Origin: Actinokineospora baliensis
GTDB lineage: Bacteria; Actinomycetota; Actinomycetes; Mycobacteriales; Pseudonocardiaceae
Direction: 5' to 3'
Assembly (NCBI RefSeq): GCF_016907695.1
Contig: NZ_JAFBCK010000001.1
Coordinates: 4,002,501-4,066,500 of the forward strand
DNA length: 64,000 nt
Position numbers and translations under genes: made by a program. The notes under the pieces are model-generated. The model was not told the DNA's origin. It worked only from the letters and a program-made list of their open reading frames with translations, and did not search any database. Positions 51,167-62,822 of this stretch are shown piece after piece (the first letter of the stretch is position 1; each line of letters starts with the position of its first letter).

Positions 51167-52336
51167 ATGACGCTGGCGCACCGGGCGGGGGAGAGCGCGG
51201 TACCGCTGTGGGGGGCGGTCGTGCCGGAGTTGGCCGGGCGGGTGCGGCCGATGGCGGGGGCGCTGATCCGGGACGCGGTGGTCGCCATCCAGGACGCCGT
51301 GCCGCAGTACCGGCGGCCGTTGGCGGGGAAGTTCCGGGAGGTGCTGGTCGGGGCGGTGCGGGCGGCGGTGCTGCAGTGCTTCGAGTTCATCGAGGACCCG
51401 CGCGCCGACCGCGACGAGTGGCTCGCGGTGCTGCGGCACGCCGGTCGGGTCGAGTTCCACGAGGGCCGCACCATGGACGCCCTGCAGACCGCGGTCCGCG
51501 TCGGCGCCCGGTCGGTGTGGCGCCACGTCAGCGCGGCCGGGCAGGACCTGGGCATCGAGGCCGACACCCTGCTGGCGGTGGCCGAAGCGATCTTCGCCTA
51601 CGTCGACGACCTGTGCGTGGTGGCGGTCGAGGGCTACACGCAGGCCCGGGCAGCCGCCGGGGGAGCACTGGACCAGCGCCGCACCCGACTGCTGCACGCC
51701 CTCCTCACCGACCCGCCCCCCAGCACCCGAGCAATAGCCGACCTCGCCGCCGCAGCAGCCTGGCCCCTACCCCCCGCCCTGTCCGTGGTCTTGCTGGACC
51801 ACCCCACCGACCGCCTCCCACCCAACGCCCTCACTGACCTAACCCACCCAGACCCCCACCTCGTCATAGCCACCCCCACCGACCCCGCCGACTGGGCCGC
51901 CCGCGTCGTCATCGGTCCCGCTGTGCCCCCTCAAGACGCCTGCCGCTCGTTGCGGGTGGCTCAGCGGGCACTCGCGCTCGTGCACCGCGGCATCCTCCCC
52001 GCAGGTCAGGTGATCCGGTGCGACGACCACCTGGTCACCCTCCTGCTGTTCGCCGATGAGGCCCTCGTCCACCAGATCGCCAGGCCCGTGGTCGACGCTC
52101 TCGCGCGTCTCACCGACAAGCAGCGGGACCGGGTCGCCGGGACGTTGCGGGTGTGGTTGGACACCCGGGGCGACATCGCCGAGGCGGCGGGCAGGTTGGG
52201 GGTGCACCCGCAGACGGTGCGGTACCGGATGAACCACCTCGACGCGCTGCTCGGGGAGCGCCTGGCGGATCCGGAGCAGCGCTTCCTGCTGGAGCTGACC
52301 GCCGGGGTCTGGGGAAAGGGTGATGCCCCCGCCTGA
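51167..52336 (+). CDS. PucR/CdaR-type helix-turn-helix regulator, paralogue 3
   Basis: 389 residues, third member of the set. N-terminal part VPELAGRVRPMAGALIRDAVVAIQDAVPQY and GRVEFHEGRTMDALQTAVRVGARSVWRHV, then AEAIFAYVDDL; C-terminal PucR HTH LRVWLDTRGDIAEAAGRLGVHPQTVRYRMNHLDALLG. ATG 51167 follows GGGAGGG. The mid-region (51700-51910) changes to C-rich codons with ATA and CTA. The stop codon lies inside the hairpin that ends the transcript. Together with paralogue 2, 2 kb away, it suggests a local duplication. Confidence 0.88.
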   Translation: MTLAHRAGESAVPLWGAVVPELAGRVRPMAGALIRDAVVAIQDAVPQYRRPLAGKFREVLVGAVRAAVLQCFEFIEDPRADRDEWLAVLRHAGRVEFHEGRTMDALQTAVRVGARSVWRHVSAAGQDLGIEADTLLAVAEAIFAYVDDLCVVAVEGYTQARAAAGGALDQRRTRLLHALLTDPPPSTRAIADLAAAAAWPLPPALSVVLLDHPTDRLPPNALTDLTHPDPHLVIATPTDPADWAARVVIGPAVPPQDACRSLRVAQRALALVHRGILPAGQVIRCDDHLVTLLLFADEALVHQIARPVVDALARLTDKQRDRVAGTLRVWLDTRGDIAEAAGRLGVHPQTVRYRMNHLDALLGERLADPEQRFLLELTAGVWGKGDAPA

Positions 52337-52355
52337 CGGTTCAGGCGGGGGCATC
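52322..52355. terminator. Bidirectional terminator overlapping a stop codon
   Basis: Perfect 15-bp stem GATGCCCCCGCCTGA and its complement with CGGT loop; the TGA in the left arm is the stop of PucR paralogue 3. The convergent trypsin gene ends at 52381. Confidence 0.9.
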
Positions 52356-52380
52356 GGGTCGGACCAGACCGGACCGGGGA

Positions 52381-55316
<2,936 letters not shown>

Positions 55317-55868
55317 CGTACCTCCCGCAGGGGGCGCCGCGAACGGCGCTGGAGGGTTTGCCGCGACCGAGCCGCACCCGCTCGTTCGCGGCACCGATAG
55401 CGTTACCGGCGAATACTGGCCCCTGTGTGATGGTCCCGGCAAGAGCGGGCCTGCAGTGGGATGTTGCCGTTTCTTCACACCTGTTGTGGCCGCACTCCGC
55501 GCTCGCCGGAAATCGCGACCCGCGATGCGGATGCGCTCCGCTATGGCCCGCACGCCCGCGCACGTTCGTCGTAGTGGTCCGGACCAAGCGCTGGTCAGAA
55601 CGGTGACAGACCGCGATCGTCGCTGTTTGTCAACAGTGAAAACCCTTGCCTACCCGGTCGGCCGATACCTCTCGCCCGCCTTGTCCGACTCCGGTTTCGG
55701 TATGTCACCGGGATTACCGGATCGGGGTATCTCCATTCGGTGGGCGGTGTACGGCGTTAATTGCGCGGCGATTTCCACGGCCGCTGCCCCCAAATCGAAC
55801 GCGGTACTGCCGATCGTGCAACGATCCACCCCTTCCGCTCCCGGCGACCCTTGGCTACGTTCCGGTAG
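55317..55868. other. 552-nt divergent intergenic region with a dre-like palindrome
   Basis: Contains TGGTCCGGACCA at 55575-55586 in the context AGTGGTCCGGACCAAG. This keeps the outer TGGTC/GACCA of the DasR site but has CG instead of TA at the centre. It stands about 260 nt upstream of the carboxypeptidase start. No ORF or other element was recognised. Confidence 0.4.
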
Positions 55869-56774
55869 GTGGACCCGGCCCCGCACTGCTTCGCCGACGC
55901 CCTGCGCGCGGCCATCGCCGACAGCGAGATCACCCTCGAACGCGTCGCCGAGCAACTGCGCGCCAGGGGCACCCCGGTCAGTCTCGCCACGCTGAGCTAC
56001 TGGCAGACCGGCCGCAGCCGCCCCGAGCGCCCCCGCTCGATCGCCGCCCTCGGCCACCTGGAGGACCTGCTCGGCCTCGGCGCGGGGGCGCTGCGCGGCC
56101 TGTTGGAGGCGCCCCGCCCGCGCGGCCGCTCCGCCAGGCGCACCCCCCGCCCGCTCGCCGCGTCCGCCCCGTGGGCCGACACGGCGGAGTTCCGCAGGCT
56201 CGTCGCCGAGCTCGACCTCAGCCACGACACCGCCATCACCCGGCTCTCCGCGCACGACCGGATCGTGATCGGCCCCGACCGCGCCAAGACCGTCCAGCGC
56301 ACCCGCCAGGTGCTGCGCGCCGAACGCGACGGCGTCGACCGGCTGGTGGTCACCGGCTGGGCCGAGCGGGAGGGCGGCGCCCCGCCGACGCTCACCGGCA
56401 CCCGCAACTGCACCCTCGGCCGGGTCAACGTCGACCTGCGCGGCGGTCAGGTCGCCGCCGAGCTGCTCTTCGACCGCCCGCTCGGCCGCCGCGAGACGAT
56501 CATCGTCGAGCACGAGTACCACCTGCCCAGCCCCCGCCCGATCGCCTACGGCCACCAGCGGGTCAGCCGGATGCCGGTCCGCGAGTACCTGCTGGAGGTC
56601 CGCTTCGACCCCCGCGCCCTCCCGCGCTACTGCGTCCAGTTCACCGACGTGGGCGGCCGCGAGCAGGTCAGGGCGCTGACCCTGGACTCCGCCTACACCG
56701 TGCACACCATGGCCCTCGACCTGGAGCCTGGCCGCCACGGCATCCGCTGGGCCTGGGGCACCCCGGAGGTCTAG
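55869..56774 (+). CDS. HTH-domain protein of unknown function
   Basis: 301 residues. The first 70 residues resemble an XRE-type HTH (CFADALRAAIADSEITLERVAEQLRARGTPVSLATLSYWQTGRSRPERPRSIAALGHLEDLLGL), meaning DNA binding at an unknown site. The remainder (about 110-301) is beta-rich (RRETIIVEHEYHLPSP, YCVQFTDVGGREQVRALTLD, GIRWAWGTPEV) and I do not recognise it. GTG 55869 is the start. It is divergent from the carboxypeptidase gene and may take part in its control, although this is only position-based. Confidence 0.7.
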   Translation: MDPAPHCFADALRAAIADSEITLERVAEQLRARGTPVSLATLSYWQTGRSRPERPRSIAALGHLEDLLGLGAGALRGLLEAPRPRGRSARRTPRPLAASAPWADTAEFRRLVAELDLSHDTAITRLSAHDRIVIGPDRAKTVQRTRQVLRAERDGVDRLVVTGWAEREGGAPPTLTGTRNCTLGRVNVDLRGGQVAAELLFDRPLGRRETIIVEHEYHLPSPRPIAYGHQRVSRMPVREYLLEVRFDPRALPRYCVQFTDVGGREQVRALTLDSAYTVHTMALDLEPGRHGIRWAWGTPEV

Positions 56775-56822
56775 GCGCGTCGTCGTCGCGGGTTTGTCGG
56801 GCGGGTGCGGCATGCTGGGGCG

Positions 56823-57146
56823 GTGAGCACCGAGCCGCTGATCCAGGATCCGCTCTACGCCGGGCTCTCGGCGTTGGCCAGGCAGGAGGCCACCCGCTTC
56901 GCCGAGCGCAACCTGCGGGTGCGCCGGTCGCCGGTCGTGCACGCGGTGCGGATGACGCCGTGGGTGGCCGGGCTGGCGATGCCCGCGCCCGCCTGCGGCC
57001 AGGGCTGGTCGGGCGCCGGTGCGGGGGAGCTGCACCCGGCGGCGGAACCGGTCAACTGCGGTCACTGCCTCGCCTCGGCCGAGGCCAGGGCCGCGGCCGT
57101 CACCGGTGCGTCGACCTCGCAGCCGACTTTGCCGTTCCCCGCGTGA
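56823..57146 (+). CDS. Small protein with CxxC-like cysteines, unknown function
   Basis: 107 residues. The C-terminal half holds PACGQGW and VNCGHCLASAEA, a spacing of single Cys then C-x-x-C that suggests a zinc-binding ribbon with the neighbouring His residues. The N-terminal part is basic. GTG 56823 follows GGGGCGG, and the stop overlaps the start of the PfkB kinase gene (GTGA), so the two are translationally coupled. I do not recognise the family. Confidence 0.65.
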   Translation: MSTEPLIQDPLYAGLSALARQEATRFAERNLRVRRSPVVHAVRMTPWVAGLAMPAPACGQGWSGAGAGELHPAAEPVNCGHCLASAEARAAAVTGASTSQPTLPFPA

Positions 57147-58054
57147 CGCCGGTGATCAGCGTCCTCGGCGAGGCGCTGGTGGACCTCGTGGCGGCGCCGG
57201 ACGGGCGGACGTTCACCGCGCACCCCGGTGGCGGCCCGGCCAACGCCGCGATCGCCGTCGCCCGCCTCGGTGGCGCGGCCGTGCTCAGCACCCGCTTCGG
57301 CGACGACCTCTTCGGCGCCATGGTCCGCGCGCACCTCGACGACGCGGGCGTCCGGACCGTCGTGCTGCCCTCGGCCACCAACGAGACCAGCGTCGCCTTC
57401 GCCGCCACCGACGAGCACGGCGTGGCGACATACGACTTCCGCGTGGCCTGGGACGTCGACTCCGTCCCCCTGGTGCCGGGCGCCCGGTTCCTGCACACCG
57501 GGTCCCTCGCCGCGGCGCTCGCGCCCAGCGTGGTCGAGTCGGCCATGCGCGCCTCCCGCGCCGCCAAGGTGCCGGTGAGCTTCGACCCCAACATCCGGCC
57601 CGCCCTCGCCGGGCGCCCCGAGGTGGCCCGGTCCCGGTTCGAGCGGCAGGTCGGCCTCGCGGACGTGGTCAAGGTCAGCGAAGAGGACCTCGAGTGGCTC
57701 TACCCGGGTACCGACCCGGAGAGCCGCGCCGAGTCGCTGCTCATCCTGGGGCCCCGGCTGGTGGTGCTGACCAGGGGGCCGCGCGGCGCGCTCGCCGTCA
57801 CGACCTCCCTGGCCGTCGAGCGCCCTGCCCCGCCAACCGCCGTGGTCGACACCGTCGGCGCGGGCGACGCCTTCACGGCGGGACTGCTGTGCGCGCTCGC
57901 CGCCGCGGGCGGTCCGATCAGCGGTCTCGACGAGGCGACCCTCGCGGGCGCGCTGGAACTCGCCAACGCCGTCGGGGCGCTCACCTGTGCCCGCCCGGGG
58001 GCCGACCCGCCGCGCCGCGCCGAACTCGGTGTGTGGGCCCGGGTGCTCGACTGA
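57143..58054 (+). CDS. PfkB-family carbohydrate kinase
   Basis: 303 residues of the ribokinase/fructokinase fold. Signature 1 around GGGPANAAIAVARLGG and the C-terminal signature DTVGAGDAFTAGLL with the catalytic base aspartate are present, plus FDPNIRPAL and VVLTRGPRG that are typical of fructokinase/2-keto-3-deoxygluconate kinase types. The precise sugar cannot be named. GTG 57143 overlaps the preceding stop. No transporter or isomerase gene is close by, so the pathway is open. Confidence 0.9.
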   Translation: MTPVISVLGEALVDLVAAPDGRTFTAHPGGGPANAAIAVARLGGAAVLSTRFGDDLFGAMVRAHLDDAGVRTVVLPSATNETSVAFAATDEHGVATYDFRVAWDVDSVPLVPGARFLHTGSLAAALAPSVVESAMRASRAAKVPVSFDPNIRPALAGRPEVARSRFERQVGLADVVKVSEEDLEWLYPGTDPESRAESLLILGPRLVVLTRGPRGALAVTTSLAVERPAPPTAVVDTVGAGDAFTAGLLCALAAAGGPISGLDEATLAGALELANAVGALTCARPGADPPRRAELGVWARVLD

Positions 58055-58286
58055 GCGGCGGCCATCACCGGGCCGGGTGACCGATTGTCGGGGTCTGAGG
58101 TCCGACCACCCGGCCATCCGGCCCAACATCACCCGTACGGCGTTCCATCTTCCGGGTGACGGTTGCGCCGGAGGGTCTCGCCGGGGCGCCGCACCGAGTA
58201 CGACGTACGGTGGGGGCCGTTCGCAGCGGTCGCCCGGTGTCCTAGTCTGTTCACCGTCCGTTGCCGCGTCCTGTGGAGTCAGTCAC

Positions 58287-59129
58287 ATGCCTGCTGCCGA
58301 GTCCGAACCCTGGGGAGAGCTGCCCCGGGGCATGGCGATCGACTTCGACGCGCCCAACCAGGCTCGGCTCTTCGACGCCCTTCTCGGAGGTCGGGACAAC
58401 TACGCCGCCGACCGCGAGGCCGTGGAGCGGCTCGCCGCGCTGGCCCCCGGTGTGCGGCAGATGGCCCGCGACCACCGCGAGTGGTTCTGCCGGGCGCTGC
58501 GGCTGCTGGTGACCCAGCGTGGCGTGGACCAGTTCATCGATCTGGGCTCCGGGCTGCCCACCGTGGACAACACCCACCAGATCGTGCAGCGGCACAACCC
58601 CGAGGCCAAGGTCGTCTACATCGACAACGACCCGGTCGTGCTCGCGCACGGCAGGGCGCTGCTCGAGGAGAACGACAACACGCACATGCTCGACTACGAC
58701 ATCACCGAGCCCGAGTACGTGACCTCCGACCCCGACCTGCGCCGCAGGCTCGACTTCGACCGCCCCATCGGCCTGATGCTCTGCGCCGTCACCGGCCACC
58801 TGCTCGACGACGTCGTGGCCCGCACCACCGTCCACGGCTGGATCGACGCCCTCGCCCCCGGCTCCTACGTCGTGATCAGCCAGCAATACGACCACGCCGA
58901 CGGCAGCCACTACGCCGACCTCGCCACCGCACTGCGCGACGGGTTCCGCAACACCAGGATCGCCACCGCGTTCCGCGACCGCACCGAGGTCGAGTGCTGG
59001 TTCAAGGGCCTCGAGCTGATCGAGCCCGGCCTGACCTTCCTGCACGAGTGGTGGCCGGACGGCCCGAGGATGACCCCCCTGACCGACATGAACTTCATGA
59101 TGCTCGGCGGCATGGGCCGCAAGCTCTGA
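58287..59129 (+). CDS. DUF574-family SAM-dependent methyltransferase
   Basis: 280 residues of the actinobacterial Methyltransf_19 (DUF574) group: FDAPNQARLFDALLGGRDNYAADREA, FIDLGSGLPTVDNTHQIVQ (SAM motif), VVYIDNDPVVLAHGRALL, MLCAVTGHLLDD and the end FMMLGGMGRKL. These motifs are diagnostic. Such proteins are abundant in actinomycetes, often many per genome, with unknown substrates. ATG 58287 has GTGGAG upstream; the longer frames in front are not coding. Stop is 25 nt from the convergent EI24-like gene. Confidence 0.92.
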   Translation: MPAAESEPWGELPRGMAIDFDAPNQARLFDALLGGRDNYAADREAVERLAALAPGVRQMARDHREWFCRALRLLVTQRGVDQFIDLGSGLPTVDNTHQIVQRHNPEAKVVYIDNDPVVLAHGRALLEENDNTHMLDYDITEPEYVTSDPDLRRRLDFDRPIGLMLCAVTGHLLDDVVARTTVHGWIDALAPGSYVVISQQYDHADGSHYADLATALRDGFRNTRIATAFRDRTEVECWFKGLELIEPGLTFLHEWWPDGPRMTPLTDMNFMMLGGMGRKL

Positions 59130-59154
59130 CCCGACCGGGGAAGCGCGGCGCCGC

Positions 59155-59919
59155 TTAGCGGCCCGCGCCGACCCGGTGGGCGAGGAGGGTGCCACCTGCC
59201 ATTGCCGCTGGGAAGACCAAGAGGGCGGCGAAGGGGATCAGGCACAGCAGGTACACGGGGATGCCGAAGCCCAGGGTCAGCGCCCGCCGCCCGCGCAGGG
59301 CTCGGCGCCGGTCGCGCAGGCTGACGCCGCGGCGGACGAAGGGGATGGCGGTGAGTTCGATCGCCAGCAGCCAGGCGCCGACGCAGACCGCCAGGACCGG
59401 CACCACCGTCTGGCCGAGCACCGGGATGAAGCCGAGGGCGAACAGCACGATGGCCCACGCCAGTCCGCGCAGCACCAGCAGCAGCGCGTCGCGCAGTCCG
59501 ATCCACGCCGCTCGTGCCCAGCCGATCTCCTGGACGCCGGGGACGCCGCCGAGTTCGCGGTCCTCGACCTCCTCGGCGATGCTCTCGTAGAACGGTCCGC
59601 CGACGATCAGGGTCAGGGCGGTGAACAGCAGCAGCGACACCGCCGCGACCGCGACCACCAGCGAGATCCCGACCCCGATCCGCAGCGCGGTGCGCAAGGT
59701 CGCCGACCAGTCGTCGGCGAACGGGGTGGCCCAGGCGACCAGGTCGTCGGCGTTGACGGCGAGGGTGATCAGCCCGGCGAACAGCAGCACGCTGGTCAGC
59801 AGCACCGGCAGCGCGCCGCGCAGCAGCAGGGACCGGTTGCTCAGGACGAGGGTGAGGCCGCGGCCGAGAAGCCGGGCGCCGGTGCCGAGGTCGCGCAGTG
59901 CGGTGATCACGGGCGGCAT
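59155..59919 (-). CDS. EI24/CysZ-like integral membrane protein
   Basis: 254 residues with four or more hydrophobic segments: LLRGALPVLLTSVLLFAGLITLAV, ISLVVAVAAVSLLLFTALTLIVGGPFYESIAE, LLLVLRGLAWAIVLFALGFIPVLGQ, and GFGIPVYLLCLIPFAALLVFPAAMAGG. The phrase GGPFYESIAEEVE and the FIPVLGQTVVPV turn are typical of the EI24 (CysZ/YggT-like) domain. CysZ proteins take up sulfate, but actinobacterial members are uncharacterised. ATG 59919. It is divergent from the ABC exporter gene (76 nt between). Confidence 0.85.
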   Translation of the reverse strand: MPPVITALRDLGTGARLLGRGLTLVLSNRSLLLRGALPVLLTSVLLFAGLITLAVNADDLVAWATPFADDWSATLRTALRIGVGISLVVAVAAVSLLLFTALTLIVGGPFYESIAEEVEDRELGGVPGVQEIGWARAAWIGLRDALLLVLRGLAWAIVLFALGFIPVLGQTVVPVLAVCVGAWLLAIELTAIPFVRRGVSLRDRRRALRGRRALTLGFGIPVYLLCLIPFAALLVFPAAMAGGTLLAHRVGAGR

Positions 59920-59995
59920 CCTACGGCGTAGTTGACCTCGACATTACTGGAGGTTTTACCGTCGGGGCAGGCACAGTGATCGAGGGGGAACGCGC

Positions 59996-61867
59996 ATGGA
60001 CATGCAGATGGTGGCCTGGAGCTCGCTCTACCGGACGCTCAACTCCAGCGAGGGGCGGCCGAGCGGCTGGGCCACCCTGCGCCGGGTCGCGGCCTTCGCC
60101 GGACCGCACCGCCGCCGGATCGGCTGGTTCTTACTGGTCAGCGTCGTGCTCTCGGCGCTGGCGGTGGCCACCCCGGTGCTGGCCGGGCGCGTGGTCGACG
60201 CGATCGTGCACCACGCCGAGCCGGGCGTGGTCCTCTGGCTGGCCGCGGTGATCGCCGTCGCCGCGGTGGTGGAGGCCGGGTTCGGGCTGGTGGGCCGGAA
60301 CCTGTCGGCGGGCATCGGCGAGGGGCTGATCCTGGACCTGCGCACCCGGGTGTTCGACCACGTGCAGCGGATGCCGGTCGCGTTCTTCACCCGCACCCGC
60401 ACCGGCGCGCTGGTCAGCAGGCTCAACAACGACGTCATCGGCGCGCAGCGGGCCTTCAGCGACACCCTGTCCGGGGTGGTCGGCAACCTGGTGACGCTCA
60501 CCCTGACGCTGGTCGTGATGATCGGCATCTCCTGGCAGGTGACCGTGCTGGCGCTGGTGCTGCTGCCGGTGTTCGTGATCCCCGCGCGCCGCATGGGCCG
60601 CAGGCTGGCGGACCTGCGCCGGGAGGCCGCCGAGCACAACGCGGCGATGAGCACCAGGATGACCGAGCGGTTCTCCGCGCCGGGCGCGACGCTGGTGAAG
60701 CTGTTCGGCCGCCCCGACCGCGAGTCGGCCGAGTTCGCCGCCCGCGCCGCCAGGGTCCGCGACATCGGCGTGCGTTCGGCCATGGTCCAGTGGGTGTTCG
60801 TCACCGCGCTCACCCTGGTCTCCGCGCTCGCGCTCGCCCTCGTCTACGGGCTCGGCGGGTACCTGGCGTTGACCGGTGCCCTGGAGCCGGGCGCGGTCGT
60901 GGCCCTCGCGCTGCTGCTGACCCGGCTCTACGCGCCCCTGACCGCGCTGGCCGGTGCCCGCGTCGAGGTGATGAGCGCGCTGGTCAGCTTCGAGCGCGTC
61001 TTCGAGGTCCTCGACCTGGTGCCGTTGATCACCGACGCGCCCGGCGCCGAGCCCGTCCCCGACGGCCCGGTCTCCGTCGAGTTCGACCACGTCGACTTCG
61101 GCTACCCGGCCGCGGACAAGGTGTCCCTCGCCTCCCTGGAGGAAGTGGCCACTTTGGACACCCGAGCGGGCGGGAAGGTGTTGCACCAGGTGTCTTTCCG
61201 GGCCGAACCCGGCACGCTGGTCGCCATCGTCGGCTCCTCCGGCGCGGGGAAGTCGACCATCGCCCAGCTCGCCACCCGCCTCTACGACCCCGATTCCGGC
61301 GCGGTCCGCCTCGCGGGCGTCGACGTCCGCTCCGTGACCGCGGGCTCCCTGCGCGACACGGTCGGCCTGGTCACCCAGGACGGGCACCTGTTCCACGAAT
61401 CCATCCGCGCCAACCTGCTGCTGGCCAACCCCGCCGCCACCGACACCGAGTTGTGGGACGCGTTGCGCCGCGCCCGGCTCGCCGACGTGGTCGCCGCGCT
61501 CCCGGAGTCCTTGGACACCCTCGTCGGCGAACGCGGGTACCACCTGTCCGGCGGTGAGCGGCAGCGGCTGACGATCGCTCGGCTGCTGCTGGCCCGGCCG
61601 CGGGTGGTCATCCTCGACGAGGCCACCGCGCACCTGGACGCCACCTCCGAGGCGGCCGTGCAGGAGGCGCTCGCGGAAGCCCTCGTCGGTCGCACGGCCA
61701 TCGTGATCGCGCACCGGCTCGCCACGGTCCGGGCGGCCGACGAGATCCTGGTCGTCGAGGGCGGGCGGATCGTGGAGCGGGGAACGCACACCGCCCTGAT
61801 CGCCGCGGGCGGCCGGTACGCGCAGCTGCACCGGACCCAGTTCGCCACCGAACCCGCGGCCGCCTGA
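59996..61867 (+). CDS. ABC exporter half-transporter (membrane and ATPase fused)
   Basis: 623 residues. Residues 40-330 hold six membrane helices of the type-I exporter fold (RIGWFLLVSVVLSALAVATPVLAGRVVDAIV, FFTRTRTGALVSRLNNDV coupling region). The ATPase domain has Walker A GSSGAGKST, Q-loop LVTQDGHLF, signature LSGGERQRLTIARLL, Walker B VVILDEATAHLD and H-loop IAHRL. An insertion before the nucleotide domain (SLASLEEVATLDTRAGGKV) is unusual. It would act as a homodimer, or a heterodimer with an absent partner, and export lipids, drugs or peptides. ATG 59996 has GAGGGGGAA upstream. Confidence 0.92.
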   Translation: MDMQMVAWSSLYRTLNSSEGRPSGWATLRRVAAFAGPHRRRIGWFLLVSVVLSALAVATPVLAGRVVDAIVHHAEPGVVLWLAAVIAVAAVVEAGFGLVGRNLSAGIGEGLILDLRTRVFDHVQRMPVAFFTRTRTGALVSRLNNDVIGAQRAFSDTLSGVVGNLVTLTLTLVVMIGISWQVTVLALVLLPVFVIPARRMGRRLADLRREAAEHNAAMSTRMTERFSAPGATLVKLFGRPDRESAEFAARAARVRDIGVRSAMVQWVFVTALTLVSALALALVYGLGGYLALTGALEPGAVVALALLLTRLYAPLTALAGARVEVMSALVSFERVFEVLDLVPLITDAPGAEPVPDGPVSVEFDHVDFGYPAADKVSLASLEEVATLDTRAGGKVLHQVSFRAEPGTLVAIVGSSGAGKSTIAQLATRLYDPDSGAVRLAGVDVRSVTAGSLRDTVGLVTQDGHLFHESIRANLLLANPAATDTELWDALRRARLADVVAALPESLDTLVGERGYHLSGGERQRLTIARLLLARPRVVILDEATAHLDATSEAAVQEALAEALVGRTAIVIAHRLATVRAADEILVVEGGRIVERGTHTALIAAGGRYAQLHRTQFATEPAAA

Positions 61868-62021
61868 TCGCGGTTCCCACGAACGGGTGAAGTCGTTCCC
61901 ACGGGCGAGGTCTTGTCCCGATAGGACAGTCGAGGATCGGTCGAAGCGGTGCAGCTCAACGGCTCGCGGCCGGTAACGCTACGGCAACCGGGGGACTTCA
62001 CAGGCAGGTCATGCTTGACCA

Positions 62022-62261
62022 ATGCCTCGATCCGCCGACACCGCAGCCGACCTCCGCGCCATCGCCGACGAGGTCTGCGCGGACCTCACCGACGCGTACC
62101 CGGCGCTGCGGACCGTGGTGCAGGCGGTCGTGCTGCAGGCCGCGGGGGAGTTGGTCATCCGCGCGCGGGCACCCCGCGAGTTCCGCTTACTGCTGCACCG
62201 CCGCGCCGACGCCCGGTTGGCCGCCATGGCGGGGGTGTTCACCCCGATCCGATCGGACTGA
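62022..62261 (+). CDS. Small helical protein, three-helix-bundle dimerisation-like
   Basis: 79 residues, predicted all-helical: AADLRAIADEVCADLTDAYPALRTVVQAVVLQAAGELVIRARAPREFRLLLHRRADARLAAM. This resembles the short actinobacterial proteins annotated as three-helix bundle dimerisation domain proteins, with the V.....A...L..AR...F...L..RR.R..L pattern. Function unknown. ATG 62022 is located 154 nt after the ABC exporter stop; ribosome-binding site not obvious. Confidence 0.5.
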   Translation: MPRSADTAADLRAIADEVCADLTDAYPALRTVVQAVVLQAAGELVIRARAPREFRLLLHRRADARLAAMAGVFTPIRSD

Positions 62262-62340
62262 GCCCGGCCCCGGGCCTGCTCCGCCCGCGACTGGCACGTC
62301 CGTGCTGGCCGCCACGGAGGACACCGTGTCGGCGGCCGCC

Positions 62341-62789
62341 TTCTCGCCGGTGCGGGGTCGTCGATGCTGCCCGGCCCGCCTGCGGTGCGTCGGGGGGCTC
62401 GTCGCGGATGGCCAGGGGAGGCGCCGTGCTCGCGCGGGCGGTGGATCTCAGCCCCCTTTGTATGGCGGGCGGGGATCTTCGCGGGGGTTGTTGATGGCGC
62501 CGGTGACGACCACTGTTCGCCCGCCTGCGGCGCGTCGGAAACGACTTGCCGGGGCAGGTCATCACCGTGGATGGCCAGGGCGGCGCCGTGTTCGTGTGGG
62601 CGGGCCGTCTCGACTCACCCTGTTGTGTGGCTGGGGGGGCTTCTCGCCAGGGTGGGGTCGTCGATGGTGCCGGTGACGTCTGCCGTCCGCCTGCCTGCGG
62701 GGGCAGGCCGTCGTCGCGGGCATCCCAGGGAGATGCCGTGCTCGCGCGGGCGGTCGATCTCAGCTCACCCCTTCGTGTGGTGGGCGCTT
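62341..62789 (+). repeat. Three degenerate ~150-bp tandem repeats upstream of the histidine kinase
   Basis: Units at about 62341-62475, 62476-62640 and 62641-62789. Each starts T(C)TTCTCGCC(GG/AGG)-like, contains GTCGTCGATGGTGCCGGTGACG and GATGGCCAGGG(G)AGGCGCCGTGCTCGCGCGGGC-like words in the same order, and ends with CTCACCC..TGTGTGG(T/C)GGGC. The frame of the kinase gene stays open through them but the sequence does not look coding. The whole gap 62262-62822 holds nothing else recognised. Confidence 0.7.
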
Positions 62790-62822
62790 ACCATCTACGC
62801 CAGCCGCCGAAGGGGACCGCCG

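Noticed and set aside
62364..62822. N-terminal extension of the histidine kinase by 153 codons
   Set aside because: It is composed of tandem repeats without domain character, and a good ribosome-binding site stands before ATG 62823.
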